In this document: piece by piece, positions 26,248 to 33,191 of the stretch
Layout of the letters: every line of letters starts with the position of its first letter
Numbering within the stretch: position 1 is the first letter of the stretch
Origin: Prochlorococcus sp. AG-363-O16
Lineage (GTDB): Bacteria; Cyanobacteriota; Cyanobacteriia; PCC-6307; Cyanobiaceae
Reading direction: 5' to 3'
NCBI GenBank assembly: GCA_003280095.1
Contig: QCGA01000015.1
Span: 1 to 35,588 of the forward strand
DNA: 35,588 nucleotides
The notes under the pieces: generated by a model
The model's database searches: none
What the model saw: the letters and a program-made list of their open reading frames with translations, nothing else
Told to the model about the DNA's origin: nothing
Translations under genes and position numbers: made by a program

Positions 26248-26622
26248 ATGATTAAATGCTTTGTAGCTCCAGTGATCCTTCTAATTATGATCATGATCGA
26301 CTGTGGTTCAGCTTGGGCAACAACAAATGAAAACTCATACACAAGCAATATTCTCGAATGGCGCGAAAAAAGTGAACTTGCTCAGGAATACTTAAAGAAA
26401 TCAGATCTAGACGGTAAAGCCGGACTAAATTACAAAGCCTGTATAAATCAAAGGTTAGCAAGCAAATTTGGTATAGCGGCATACGAAGCCTTGATAAAAA
26501 CAAAAGTTGAGAATGAATCTGATAAGCAATTCTCAAATATAGAAGAGAATCTAGAAGAATGGAAAGAATTGCGTAATTGCAGCAATTCAAAATCAGTAAT
26601 CAATAACAATTTAAGTAAATGA
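26248..26622 (+). CDS. Small secreted two-cysteine protein (paralogue of 32282-32605)
   Basis: A 124-aa protein of unknown function. Signal peptide to about residue 24 (ending SAWA). The mature part is helical and contains EWREKSELA, YKACINQRLASKFGIAAYEALI (split here by position, about 66-87) and EWKELRNC. The same pattern occurs in the 107-aa protein at 32282-32605, including both cysteines, so they are paralogues. The cysteines may form a disulfide. I prefer ATG 26248 to the TTG just before it; a GGGAG ribosome-binding site is upstream. Overlaps the next gene by ATGA. Confidence 0.65.
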   Translation: MIKCFVAPVILLIMIMIDCGSAWATTNENSYTSNILEWREKSELAQEYLKKSDLDGKAGLNYKACINQRLASKFGIAAYEALIKTKVENESDKQFSNIEENLEEWKELRNCSNSKSVINNNLSK

Positions 26623-27200
26623 ATTTAACTAAGTTAATCAAATCAAAACAATCGGTAGCCTTATTATCGAGTTTGATTCTTGGTATTTATTTTTATATTA
26701 CACCTTATTTGTCAATTTTAAGGTTTAAGTCATCATTAGAGAATCTGGATTATATAGAGACAAACAAATTTATTAATTATCTCTCATTAAGAGAAAGTAT
26801 TAAAAGTCAGATTAAAGTTGCTTTGACCCTCAAAGCTGAAGAAAAAGTTTCTGACAAGTCAATTTTAAAAATTGGTATTTTATTTATGAATCCACTAATA
26901 AACAAAATTGTTGATACTACAGTTAGTCCATCTGGACTAAAAGCTCTACTAGAAACTGGACGAACACAAAATCTAACATTTACCAAAGAATATTCCAAAG
27001 ATAAAGAAACAAAAATAGCAACATCTAAAAGACAATTATTACACACTAATTATTCAGGAATAAATGAATTTGTCTTAACAAAAGAGCTAACAGCTAAAAA
27101 CGATAAAATAAAATTTGTTTGGAAGAGAGATGGTTTGATACATTGGCGTTTGAACTCAATTGATCTACCTAGAAACTTATTAGAAGTAGAATTCTTCTAA
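26619..27200 (+). CDS. DUF2939 membrane-anchored protein
   Basis: A 193-aa protein with an N-terminal membrane helix (about 11-31, SVALLSSLILGIYFYITPYL). A soluble domain begins LRFKSSLENLDYIETNKFINYLSLRESIK-like (about 33-63), with the 'SPYLxxxRFKxAxxxxD' look of DUF2939. It is coupled by ATGA overlap to the secreted two-cysteine protein, suggesting a shared envelope function. Function unknown. Confidence 0.7.
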   Translation: MNLTKLIKSKQSVALLSSLILGIYFYITPYLSILRFKSSLENLDYIETNKFINYLSLRESIKSQIKVALTLKAEEKVSDKSILKIGILFMNPLINKIVDTTVSPSGLKALLETGRTQNLTFTKEYSKDKETKIATSKRQLLHTNYSGINEFVLTKELTAKNDKIKFVWKRDGLIHWRLNSIDLPRNLLEVEFF

Positions 27201-27387
27201 TAAGTTATTAACTGTAAAACACTTCTATGATTCACCTTTTTATATGAGAAATGACGAAAAAACTACTTCCTTGCGAAAGATGGTCTATGGGCTCTTAATA
27301 AAGCTCCACTAACGTCTAGCCAAAGGTTCTGAATTGCGTTAGACAACCATTGCACCAAAATCAGTAGTTTTAACGTCTGACTTGCCA

Positions 27388-27525
27388 ATGGACTACGAAC
27401 GAAAAATTCGTCTTCAAGAAGCAATGCTTGCATGGAAGGCCAAAGGGAATGGTCGTTTAGCCGAGGCCTGTGCAGAAGCTTTAGAAGCAGAGCAAACGAA
27501 AGTTAAATCGATCAAGTTGTCCTAA
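27388..27525 (+). CDS. 45-aa EAML-WK-KGN motif protein
   Basis: A small soluble protein starting MDYERKIRLQEAMLAWKAK and ending in TKVKSIKLS. Its pattern EAML-x-WK-x-KGN-x2-LA-x-AC-x-EAL recurs almost exactly in residues 35-57 of the protein at 28056-28604. That conservation, plus good codon use, shows it is a real gene despite its size. Predicted helix-loop-helix. ATG start. Function unknown. Confidence 0.75.
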   Translation: MDYERKIRLQEAMLAWKAKGNGRLAEACAEALEAEQTKVKSIKLS

Positions 27526-27677
27526 AATAAATTTGTTTTAAATTAGCCAATAAAAGCCAACATAAGCTAAATAATCTTTTGTCCAAAGTCCTAATAGCTA
27601 ATGCCTATTAGGTATTTAAAATATATTGTTGATTACAAATCCGTTAATATTTCCTACTCACAATTAGAGATCTTTGG

Positions 27678-27875
27678 TTATTTTTTAGTTTTTCTAGATG
27701 ATCTTGGTTCAATCACCTCTAGCAACTGTTCCATTTGAGTCATAACCTTCCGAACCTCTGCTGGGTCCGGAAGCGTTAGCTCTTCTGTAACTCCAAGATG
27801 CATGACACGTAAATCAGCTCTTAATTTCTTCAGGTAAGCCTTAGCCTCTTCTTTCTTTTCCTTTGCCGTTGCCAT
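27678..27875 (-). CDS. Small charged hypothetical protein
   Basis: A 65-aa, Lys/Glu-rich, helical protein (ATAKEKKEEAKAYLKKLRAD, then a PDPAEVRKVMTQMEQLLEVIE helix and RSSRKTKK tail). No cysteine and no membrane segment. It may be a coiled-coil adaptor or nucleic-acid-associated protein, but nothing identifies it. ATG start. Stands alone. Confidence 0.65.
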   Translation of the reverse strand: MATAKEKKEEAKAYLKKLRADLRVMHLGVTEELTLPDPAEVRKVMTQMEQLLEVIEPRSSRKTKK

Positions 27876-28055
27876 TGAACAATGATTTTAAACAATTGCC
27901 ATTGTACTGCCAAAAGCACTTTATGACTGAACATGGGAGAAGCGCTAAGATAATCCTTTCAAGAAAGCGCAACACAAACTTGATGCTTGCTTAGATTTCT
28001 CAAAAAGCGTTAACAATCTTTTTACATAATCTAAAAACCGACATAGCTTAAGCAC

Positions 28056-28604
28056 ATGGAAGAGCCCTTCTCTCAAGAAATGACCTTCTCTGCAGAAAAA
28101 TCTTCATCACCGCAAGAGGAACTTGATTCCACCAAGGGTGACAAAGAGCTTTTACGAGAAGCAATGCTCGATTGGAAAAAAAAAGGAAATACCCAATTAG
28201 CTAATGCCTGTTCTGAAGCATTGAAGAATGATAATGCGGAAGATGACATGAAAGAAATTGATGACAAATTTACAGAAGAATTAAAAATCAAAGTGGAAAG
28301 AATGGAAGCAGAGGCGGCAATAGAAACGAAGGAGCAATCCAGAGAAAGAATTCAAATTAAATCACCTGATAAACCTATTGCAACTCAAGATACTCCTAAA
28401 ATAGGAATTAGAAATAAAGAAATCGTAGTACAAAATAACAGTTCTCTAGAAACAAATAGTAAAAATCAAAACGATATGAGTTTTTCAGAAAGAAATACTA
28501 TTCTTAAAAAAATTACAAATACGAAGTACATACTAAATGTTTTAGGTATCATTATTTTTGTTGAATTATTCAGGGTTTTGTCAATTATTTTTTCATCTTT
28601 TTAA
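28056..28604 (+). CDS. Tail-anchored protein with EAML-WK-KGN domain
   Basis: A 182-aa protein in three parts. After an acidic Ser/Glu-rich start, residues 31-58 carry the motif shared with the 45-aa protein at 27388-27525 (LREAMLDWKKKGN, then LANACSEAL). A long, charged, probably disordered or coiled linker follows (60-155). The C-terminal membrane helix (about 158-181, YILNVLGIIIFVELFRVLSIIF) would anchor it as a tail-anchored protein. Function unknown. Confidence 0.7.
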   Translation: MEEPFSQEMTFSAEKSSSPQEELDSTKGDKELLREAMLDWKKKGNTQLANACSEALKNDNAEDDMKEIDDKFTEELKIKVERMEAEAAIETKEQSRERIQIKSPDKPIATQDTPKIGIRNKEIVVQNNSSLETNSKNQNDMSFSERNTILKKITNTKYILNVLGIIIFVELFRVLSIIFSSF

Positions 28605-28696
28605 CTCACAATCAGCAAAGTTTAAAAAGACTAAATAAATATATATTCATCGAAACGATTGAGATGAATATTGATTAACAATCAAAAAAATAGCTA

Positions 28697-28724
28697 ATTC
28701 TGGGAAGTTTTCATTTCCCAGAAT
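28697..28724 (-). terminator. Hairpin terminator of the 63-aa gene
   Basis: Perfect 10-bp stem ATTCTGGGAA (28697-28706) / TTCCCAGAAT (28715-28724) with an 8-nt loop. On the minus strand a seven-T run follows about 5 nt after the stem, so it best serves the gene ending at 28748. On the plus strand no T run follows, though it may still affect the 28056-28604 transcript. Confidence 0.65.
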
Positions 28725-28747
28725 CAATAATCAAAGAAAGATGAACA

Positions 28748-28939
28748 TCAACTACCATGATGAGAACACCATAATGCGCAGGTTGTTGTGACGACTGCAA
28801 CCACAAGACCGCCCCATTTAATAACCTTCTGAGGCGCATTAAAAGACGTTGCAACTAATATAGCTGCAAGATTAACTACCACTAGCTGATCAAGAGTGAA
28901 TGAGATACCAAAAGGTCCGGTCGTAGCCAAAAGAGACAT
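28748..28939 (-). CDS. Small two-helix membrane protein
   Basis: A 63-aa hydrophobic protein from ATG 28939 (a TTG lies three codons further up). Helix 1 spans about residues 15-32 (DQLVVVNLAAILVATSF) and helix 2 about 39-57 (WGGLVVAVVTTTCALWC), ending SHHGS. Charges between the helices are KVIK. Function unknown; the typical picocyanobacterial small membrane protein. Hairpin terminator immediately downstream. Confidence 0.65.
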   Translation of the reverse strand: MSLLATTGPFGISFTLDQLVVVNLAAILVATSFNAPQKVIKWGGLVVAVVTTTCALWCSHHGS

Positions 28940-29224
28940 TAGTAACAAGCCTAAGAATCATTAATATACTTCAAGGTTACAACAGACGACAAGAGAAGTT
29001 AAAAAATTAACCGCCAGAGATTTTAGTTATTCTATTGAAATGATTTTAAAGCTGTAGGAAATTCCCATCCCCTGAACTTGTAGCCATACACATACTAGTC
29101 CTAGTAATTTTACTTAGTTTGACTGTTTAATTCTGTTGACTTAACCTTATATGGATATAAATACCTATTTATTGCCAAACTTTAAAGAAGGTAGAGAAAG
29201 CTCCATTCAGATTTCTAGACAGAA
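28940..29224. other. 285-bp gap between two minus-strand small genes
   Basis: AT-rich. I see no ORF, tRNA or clear hairpin. It should hold the promoter of the 63-aa gene and the 3' end of the twin-CX3C gene. Confidence 0.4.
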
Positions 29225-29377
29225 TTAAGCCTCATCGTCCTTCAAATGAACTTCTAGGCATCGAGTAACACATTCAACCCCATCATCACCAAGAGAACAG
29301 GCAGTGATGCATTCAAAATATGAATCTATTGAATCTCTCTCTTCAGCAGAGGTAGTGGTTTCCTTAGTTACTGTCAC
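29225..29377 (-). CDS. 50-aa twin-CX3C protein
   Basis: A 50-aa acidic protein. A disordered Thr-rich start (MTVTKETTTSAEERDS) precedes a helical hairpin with CITAC (Cys23, Cys27), eight residues, then CVTRC (Cys36, Cys40), ending LEVHLKDDEA. The spacing CX3C-X8-CX3C would let two helices be clipped by two disulfides or hold a metal. GTG start with an AAGGAAA ribosome-binding site on the minus strand supports expression. Function unknown. Confidence 0.7.
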   Translation of the reverse strand: MTVTKETTTSAEERDSIDSYFECITACSLGDDGVECVTRCLEVHLKDDEA

Positions 29378-29626
29378 TTGCTTTTCCTTTTAAGCAGATT
29401 TCTTATTTAGCATCAATTGTATGGAATATGAAGCATTGGTTACTTGATATAAAGTACCTAGGCAATAGTTCTTAGGGGGAACCAAGCAAATTCAATCCTG
29501 AGTATAAATACCAAATAAAAATAGTCTTTAGATGCCATAAGTCTCTCCATGAGGCAAATATACCTATTAGGTGACAATCGAATCAAACCTTGAATGTCTT
29601 AGTTTCAATTGTCAAAAGTAACTAAA

Positions 29627-30241
29627 ATGGAACATCGCCTTTTTTTTGAAGCTACTTCTAGAAACTCTGATCCCATTGCAGAAGTACTGCAAGATAATCT
29701 TCCTAAAAAAGGGATCGTTCTTGAAGTCGCTAGTGGGAGTGGTCAGCATGCAGTTACCTTTCAAAAAAGATTTCCTCTTCTCAATTGGCAAGCTAGTGAA
29801 CCTGATCCAATTAATAGAAAAAGCATTGACTCGTGGATTTCTCATCAAGGATTAACGAGGAAAATGAATGCCCCTCTTAATCTAGATGTTGAAATTCGTC
29901 CATGGAATTTACCTAATTTAGTTGTTTCTAACCTCATAGCTATAGTGTGCATAAACATGCTACATGTATCTAACTGGGAATGTTCAAAAGCACTAATCGC
30001 TGAATCGAGTATTCTTCTTAAATCAGGTCAACCACTAATTATTTATGGTCCATTTAAACACAAAAATAATCACACAAGTCCAAGCAATGCAATTTTTGAA
30101 GAACATTTGAGATCAAGGAACAAGCATTGGGGAATTCGCGATATTGAAAAAATCAATGAGATAGCCTACCAAAATAAATTTAAGAAAATCGAAATTATTA
30201 ACATGCCAGCCAATAATTTCATGCTGATACTTAAATCCTAA
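29627..30241 (+). CDS. DUF938 SAM-dependent methyltransferase
   Basis: A 204-aa methyltransferase of the DUF938 family, substrate unknown. N-terminal FFEATSRNSDPIAEVL and the SAM motif VLEVASGSGQHAVTF are characteristic, as are QASEPDPINRKSI and the late IYGPFK. I choose ATG 29627; a TTG at 29609 would add six residues. It stands alone on the plus strand between small genes. Confidence 0.85.
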   Translation: MEHRLFFEATSRNSDPIAEVLQDNLPKKGIVLEVASGSGQHAVTFQKRFPLLNWQASEPDPINRKSIDSWISHQGLTRKMNAPLNLDVEIRPWNLPNLVVSNLIAIVCINMLHVSNWECSKALIAESSILLKSGQPLIIYGPFKHKNNHTSPSNAIFEEHLRSRNKHWGIRDIEKINEIAYQNKFKKIEIINMPANNFMLILKS

Positions 30242-30335
30242 ATAATAATAATTAAATTGAAAGTTTATTTTATTGATTTAAATTGGTAATAAAAGACTTT
30301 ATTTTTGATTTTATTTGTTACATAAAGCTGAATTT

Positions 30336-30578
30336 TCAACAAATAGTTCCAGCTTCAGATAATTGATCTTGAAGGCTAGGTTCGATGGAAATAACTCTTG
30401 ACCATGCTGGCAAGTGTTTTGTTATCGGATTAGAAATAAACTGATCTACAGAAGGTTTGATTAAACTTGAGAATCTTTGAACTGCCAGCTCTTCATAATG
30501 ACGATCATATGGGAGATTATTTATTGCAGAATCTAATCCAAATTTCTTTATTCTATCTTGACCAACACTAATGTACAA
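30336..30578 (-). pseudogene. gpgS: 3' remnant, probably glucosyl-3-phosphoglycerate synthase (gpgS)
   Basis: An 80-codon frame without a convincing start (TTG, with a stop three codons upstream). It reads like the C-terminal end of a larger enzyme: GLDSAINNLPYDRHYEEL, then LIKPSVDQF and LPAWSRVISIEP. The NLPYDRHYEE region resembles the end of cyanobacterial GpgS glycosyltransferases, which make glucosyl-3-phosphoglycerate from NDP-glucose and 3-PGA. The next piece of DNA, on the opposite strand, is a remnant of the partner phosphatase, which supports the identification. Catalytic GT domain is absent. Confidence 0.5.
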
Positions 30579-30805
30579 TTCCTGCAGTTAAGATTATTGC
30601 TCTAGGAGACTCGCTAAATGACCTACCCTTACTAGAAGTGGCTGATATCTCAATAGTAGTTCCTGGTCAGAAAGGTCCACATCCTGAACTTGCTAAAGGA
30701 ATAGAAGAAAAAGATTTCCATCTAGCCCCAGCCCCACATGCCATGGGTTGGGCAATAGCCATTAAAGATTGTCTGAATAAACCTGAAAAATACCTAAAGT
30801 TATGA
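30572..30805 (+). pseudogene. gpgP: 3' remnant of glucosyl-/mannosyl-3-phosphoglycerate phosphatase (gpgP)
   Basis: An open frame (after a stop at 30569-30571) of about 77 codons without ATG near its start. It reads KIIALGDSLNDLPLLEVAD, the HAD motif IV of MPGP/GPGP-type phosphatases, continues VVPGQKGPHPELAK and APAPHAMGWAIAI and ends at TGA. The N-terminal HAD nucleophile (DxD) and cap are missing. The TGA overlaps the glycerate kinase ATG (ATGA), the sort of coupling expected of an intact operon partner, so only the 5' part was lost. Confidence 0.7.
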
Positions 30806-31851
30806 ATATTAAATCCACTAAAAATTTTTACTTTAATCTCAGTAAATCCTCACCCTGGTCACACCCATTAAATCCTGAAATCCTCTATCCAATAAAATAT
30901 TTTGAGAGATTACTTTTAGACCTAGGTTGGGAAGACCCCTCAGAATGGCTAAATCACTGGATTTATAATACTGATAACTATATTTCCAGAGATTCATGGA
31001 CAAAAGGAACCAAATCAGACTGGTTTTGGGGATTGGGTTTACCATTACTTACTGACATCGAACGTCATTTATCAAATGAGAGAGAAAGAAGCATAATTGG
31101 GATATCAGGTCTTCCTGGAAGCGGAAAAACTAGCCTTGGTAGATGGATAGAAGCTGCAGCAAACGAACTTGGATGGCCTGTATCTGTAATCTCACTTGAT
31201 GATTTTTATCTGCCAGCAAATGAGCTAGATATAGCCATGTCTGGTAACCCATGGAATGTACCAAGAGGAATACCAGGTAGTCATTCTATTGATCTTCTTA
31301 TTAAAACTATCGACATTTGGAAAAAAAATGGGAGCTTGAATGCCCCAATATTCGAAAAATTCTTAAGAGGAGGCCTAGGTAACCGATCTGGATGGAAGCT
31401 TACAAAACCAAAATTAATTATAATTGAGGGTTGGTTTCTAGGTTGTTTAACCTGTAATAATTTATTATTAAAAAAACAGATTCAAGAAAATAAATTTATA
31501 GAATTAGAATTAAATCAGGAGGAAGTAGAGTATAGAAAAATCATACAAGATTCACTTTTTAAATATCAACCAATATGGAAAGAGATCAATCGTGTTTGGC
31601 ATATCAAAGCAATTAATTTTAACTCTACTATCGATTGGAAAACAGAGCAGGAAGAGAATTTGTATAAAGAAAAGGGAGCTTCGTTAAAAGGAAAATCTCT
31701 TTCATCCTTCATTAGAATGATTCAAACTGCTATTCCACAGGAAGATCTAATGAAAATCCCCTCAGATGTTGTAGCTAGGATAAATACGAGGAGAGAATTG
31801 AAATGGGTAGGGATAAGCAAAGATGAGGAGAATAGTTCAGATTATAAATAG
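30802..31851 (+). CDS. glyK: D-glycerate 3-kinase
   Basis: Plant/cyanobacterial GLYK-type kinase that phosphorylates D-glycerate to 3-phosphoglycerate, the last step of photorespiration. The 349-aa protein has Walker A GLPGSGKT (103-110), SVISLDDFYLP with the catalytic acidic pair, GNPWNVPRGIPGSHSIDLL and IIIEGWFLGC. ATG start overlapping the stop of the gpgP remnant, so the original promoter may have been lost with the deletion upstream. Length fits the family. Confidence 0.88.
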   Translation: MNIKSTKNFYFNLSKSSPWSHPLNPEILYPIKYFERLLLDLGWEDPSEWLNHWIYNTDNYISRDSWTKGTKSDWFWGLGLPLLTDIERHLSNERERSIIGISGLPGSGKTSLGRWIEAAANELGWPVSVISLDDFYLPANELDIAMSGNPWNVPRGIPGSHSIDLLIKTIDIWKKNGSLNAPIFEKFLRGGLGNRSGWKLTKPKLIIIEGWFLGCLTCNNLLLKKQIQENKFIELELNQEEVEYRKIIQDSLFKYQPIWKEINRVWHIKAINFNSTIDWKTEQEENLYKEKGASLKGKSLSSFIRMIQTAIPQEDLMKIPSDVVARINTRRELKWVGISKDEENSSDYK

Positions 31852-31857
31852 ATAAAT

Positions 31858-31881
31858 ACTTAACAAGAAAGAACGTTAAGT
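31858..31881. terminator. Weak hairpin between convergent genes
   Basis: Stem ACTTAAC (31858-31864) / GTTAAGT (31875-31881), 10-nt AG-rich loop, followed on the plus strand by GTTAAATTTT. AT-rich and of modest stability; it may end glyK and/or the DUF1499 gene. Confidence 0.35.
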
Positions 31882-31882
31882 G

Positions 31883-32281
31883 TTAAATTTTCATCAACCT
31901 TTCATAAAGCAAATTAACTCTATTTCTATTAACACCTAAATCTGAAACTCCAATTCGCGATGCTGATCGAACTTGAATGACATTCCTATTTGACAATTTC
32001 AATATTTCAAGATCATCTGGAAATCTAAATACTAAACTTCGAGATACCCCATGCCAATAGTCAATTTCTTCTTCAATAACAACTGTCCTTGGTAAATGTT
32101 TTGCAATTTCGATTAAATTTAGAAATTTTTTATCTATATCAGAAAATTTCCATTCCACAAATGTACAGTTTGAATTAACCAAACATGGTGAAAGTGAGTT
32201 TCTATTCTCTAATGACATAACAGGATCTGTCGAAACAAAAATAGTAAAACAAGAAATATAAATTAGCAGGATTTTTTTCAC
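31883..32281 (-). CDS. DUF1499 secreted protein
   Basis: A 132-aa protein with signal peptide (1-23, ending VMS). SPCLVNSNCTF (two Cys) follows and the family hallmark VRSASRIGVSDLGVNRNRV lies near the C-terminus, which identifies DUF1499, a family of unknown function widespread in cyanobacteria. GTG start directly abutting the stop of the upstream paralogue gene at 32282, so the two are one transcript and probably share an envelope function. Confidence 0.85.
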   Translation of the reverse strand: MKKILLIYISCFTIFVSTDPVMSLENRNSLSPCLVNSNCTFVEWKFSDIDKKFLNLIEIAKHLPRTVVIEEEIDYWHGVSRSLVFRFPDDLEILKLSNRNVIQVRSASRIGVSDLGVNRNRVNLLYERLMKI

Positions 32282-32605
32282 TTAACAACTCTCACCAAGC
32301 TCTCTCCACTTATTTAGGCCAATTTGAAGATCCTCCAATCCATTTTCGGTTCGACTAAGCTTCATAGCCCTAATCAATGCTTGAGTAGCTTCAATCCCAT
32401 ATTGACTTGCTTTGTGCTGAGAAACACAACCATTTAATTCATCACCCATTTTAAAAGACTCTTCCGCATCTAAAAGAAGGCGACTAGCTAGCTCCCTCTT
32501 TTCATTCCACTCATTAAAGTTAACATCGAACTCCTCCTGAGAATAAGCAAGAACATTCAAAGGGAAAAACAAAAGCAAGACAAGGGTTATCAAAAAGATC
32601 TTCAT
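32282..32605 (-). CDS. Small secreted two-cysteine protein (paralogue of 26248-26622)
   Basis: A 107-aa protein with signal peptide (1-19, ending VLA). The mature part is helical with EWNEKRELA, LNGCVSQHKASQYGIEATQA and KWRELGESC at the end. It parallels the 26248-26622 protein in order, spacing and both cysteines. ATG start. Sits directly before the DUF1499 gene. Function unknown. Confidence 0.7.
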   Translation of the reverse strand: MKIFLITLVLLLFFPLNVLAYSQEEFDVNFNEWNEKRELASRLLLDAEESFKMGDELNGCVSQHKASQYGIEATQALIRAMKLSRTENGLEDLQIGLNKWRELGESC

Positions 32606-32724
32606 TTCTTAGATTCAACAAGAATTTTACTATAACAATTAAGTTCTGATAGAATATTAAATGTTCAAATCATTGTCACTCATAATAGAAAGTTCTTATT
32701 TGTAATTTTTATTATTTTAAATGT

Positions 32725-33051
32725 CTATGTTTTAAATGGCATGTCATCTATTTCTCTTCTTGCTTTCTTAACTGTTAAAGCTGCTTCTAATGCACTAATA
32801 AAGGCAATCACCAAAATTCCATAGAATCCCCACTGATCTGTTCTGCTGGGCATAGGGTCTGATGGGTCTATACCTAAATCAACAAAAATTCCGATATATA
32901 TCCAAAGCAATGATAGTGATCCAGTGATCCAATAAGCTTTCCATCTACGCTGATAAATATAACCTGTACCTATTCCCGGAAAAATATTGAGGACAAATGC
33001 AACCCATCCCGATGATTCAGCTATAAGTTGATATTTTGAAAGTTCCTTCAA
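32725..33051 (-). CDS. Conserved cyanobacterial membrane protein
   Basis: A 108-aa protein with three likely membrane helices (about 14-32, 38-60, 74-95). The motif FPGIGTGYIYQRRWKAYWIT is recognisable in a family of cyanobacterial hypothetical proteins. TTG start (no ATG nearby). Function unknown. It has a gap of about 140 bp, including the pcb terminator, to the upstream pcb gene. Confidence 0.72.
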   Translation of the reverse strand: MKELSKYQLIAESSGWVAFVLNIFPGIGTGYIYQRRWKAYWITGSLSLLWIYIGIFVDLGIDPSDPMPSRTDQWGFYGILVIAFISALEAALTVKKARREIDDMPFKT

Positions 33052-33118
33052 AATAAAAAAGGCTTCCGTAAGCCAACAATAACCAATATAAATAGCTAGA
33101 AAAGGATTTTTAAGAAAA

Positions 33119-33146
33119 AAAAACCTCGTCTATTGACGAGGTTTTT
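33119..33146 (-). terminator. Strong terminator downstream of the first pcb
   Basis: Perfect 12-bp stem AAAAACCTCGTC (33119-33130) / GACGAGGTTTTT (33135-33146), loop TATT. On the minus strand a long T run follows, as required for Rho-independent termination of pcb 46 nt after its stop. The symmetric A/T flanks make it potentially bidirectional. Its core is shared with the terminator of the second pcb. Confidence 0.92.
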
Positions 33147-33191
33147 ACTTAGCATAAATTGCTTAAGTTGAAAGCAAAATTGAAATCCAAT

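Noticed and set aside
27201-27387. Recurrent TAACGTCT words (about 27309 and 27371) as an operator pair
   Set aside because: Two short matches in AT-rich sequence are not convincing without conservation data.
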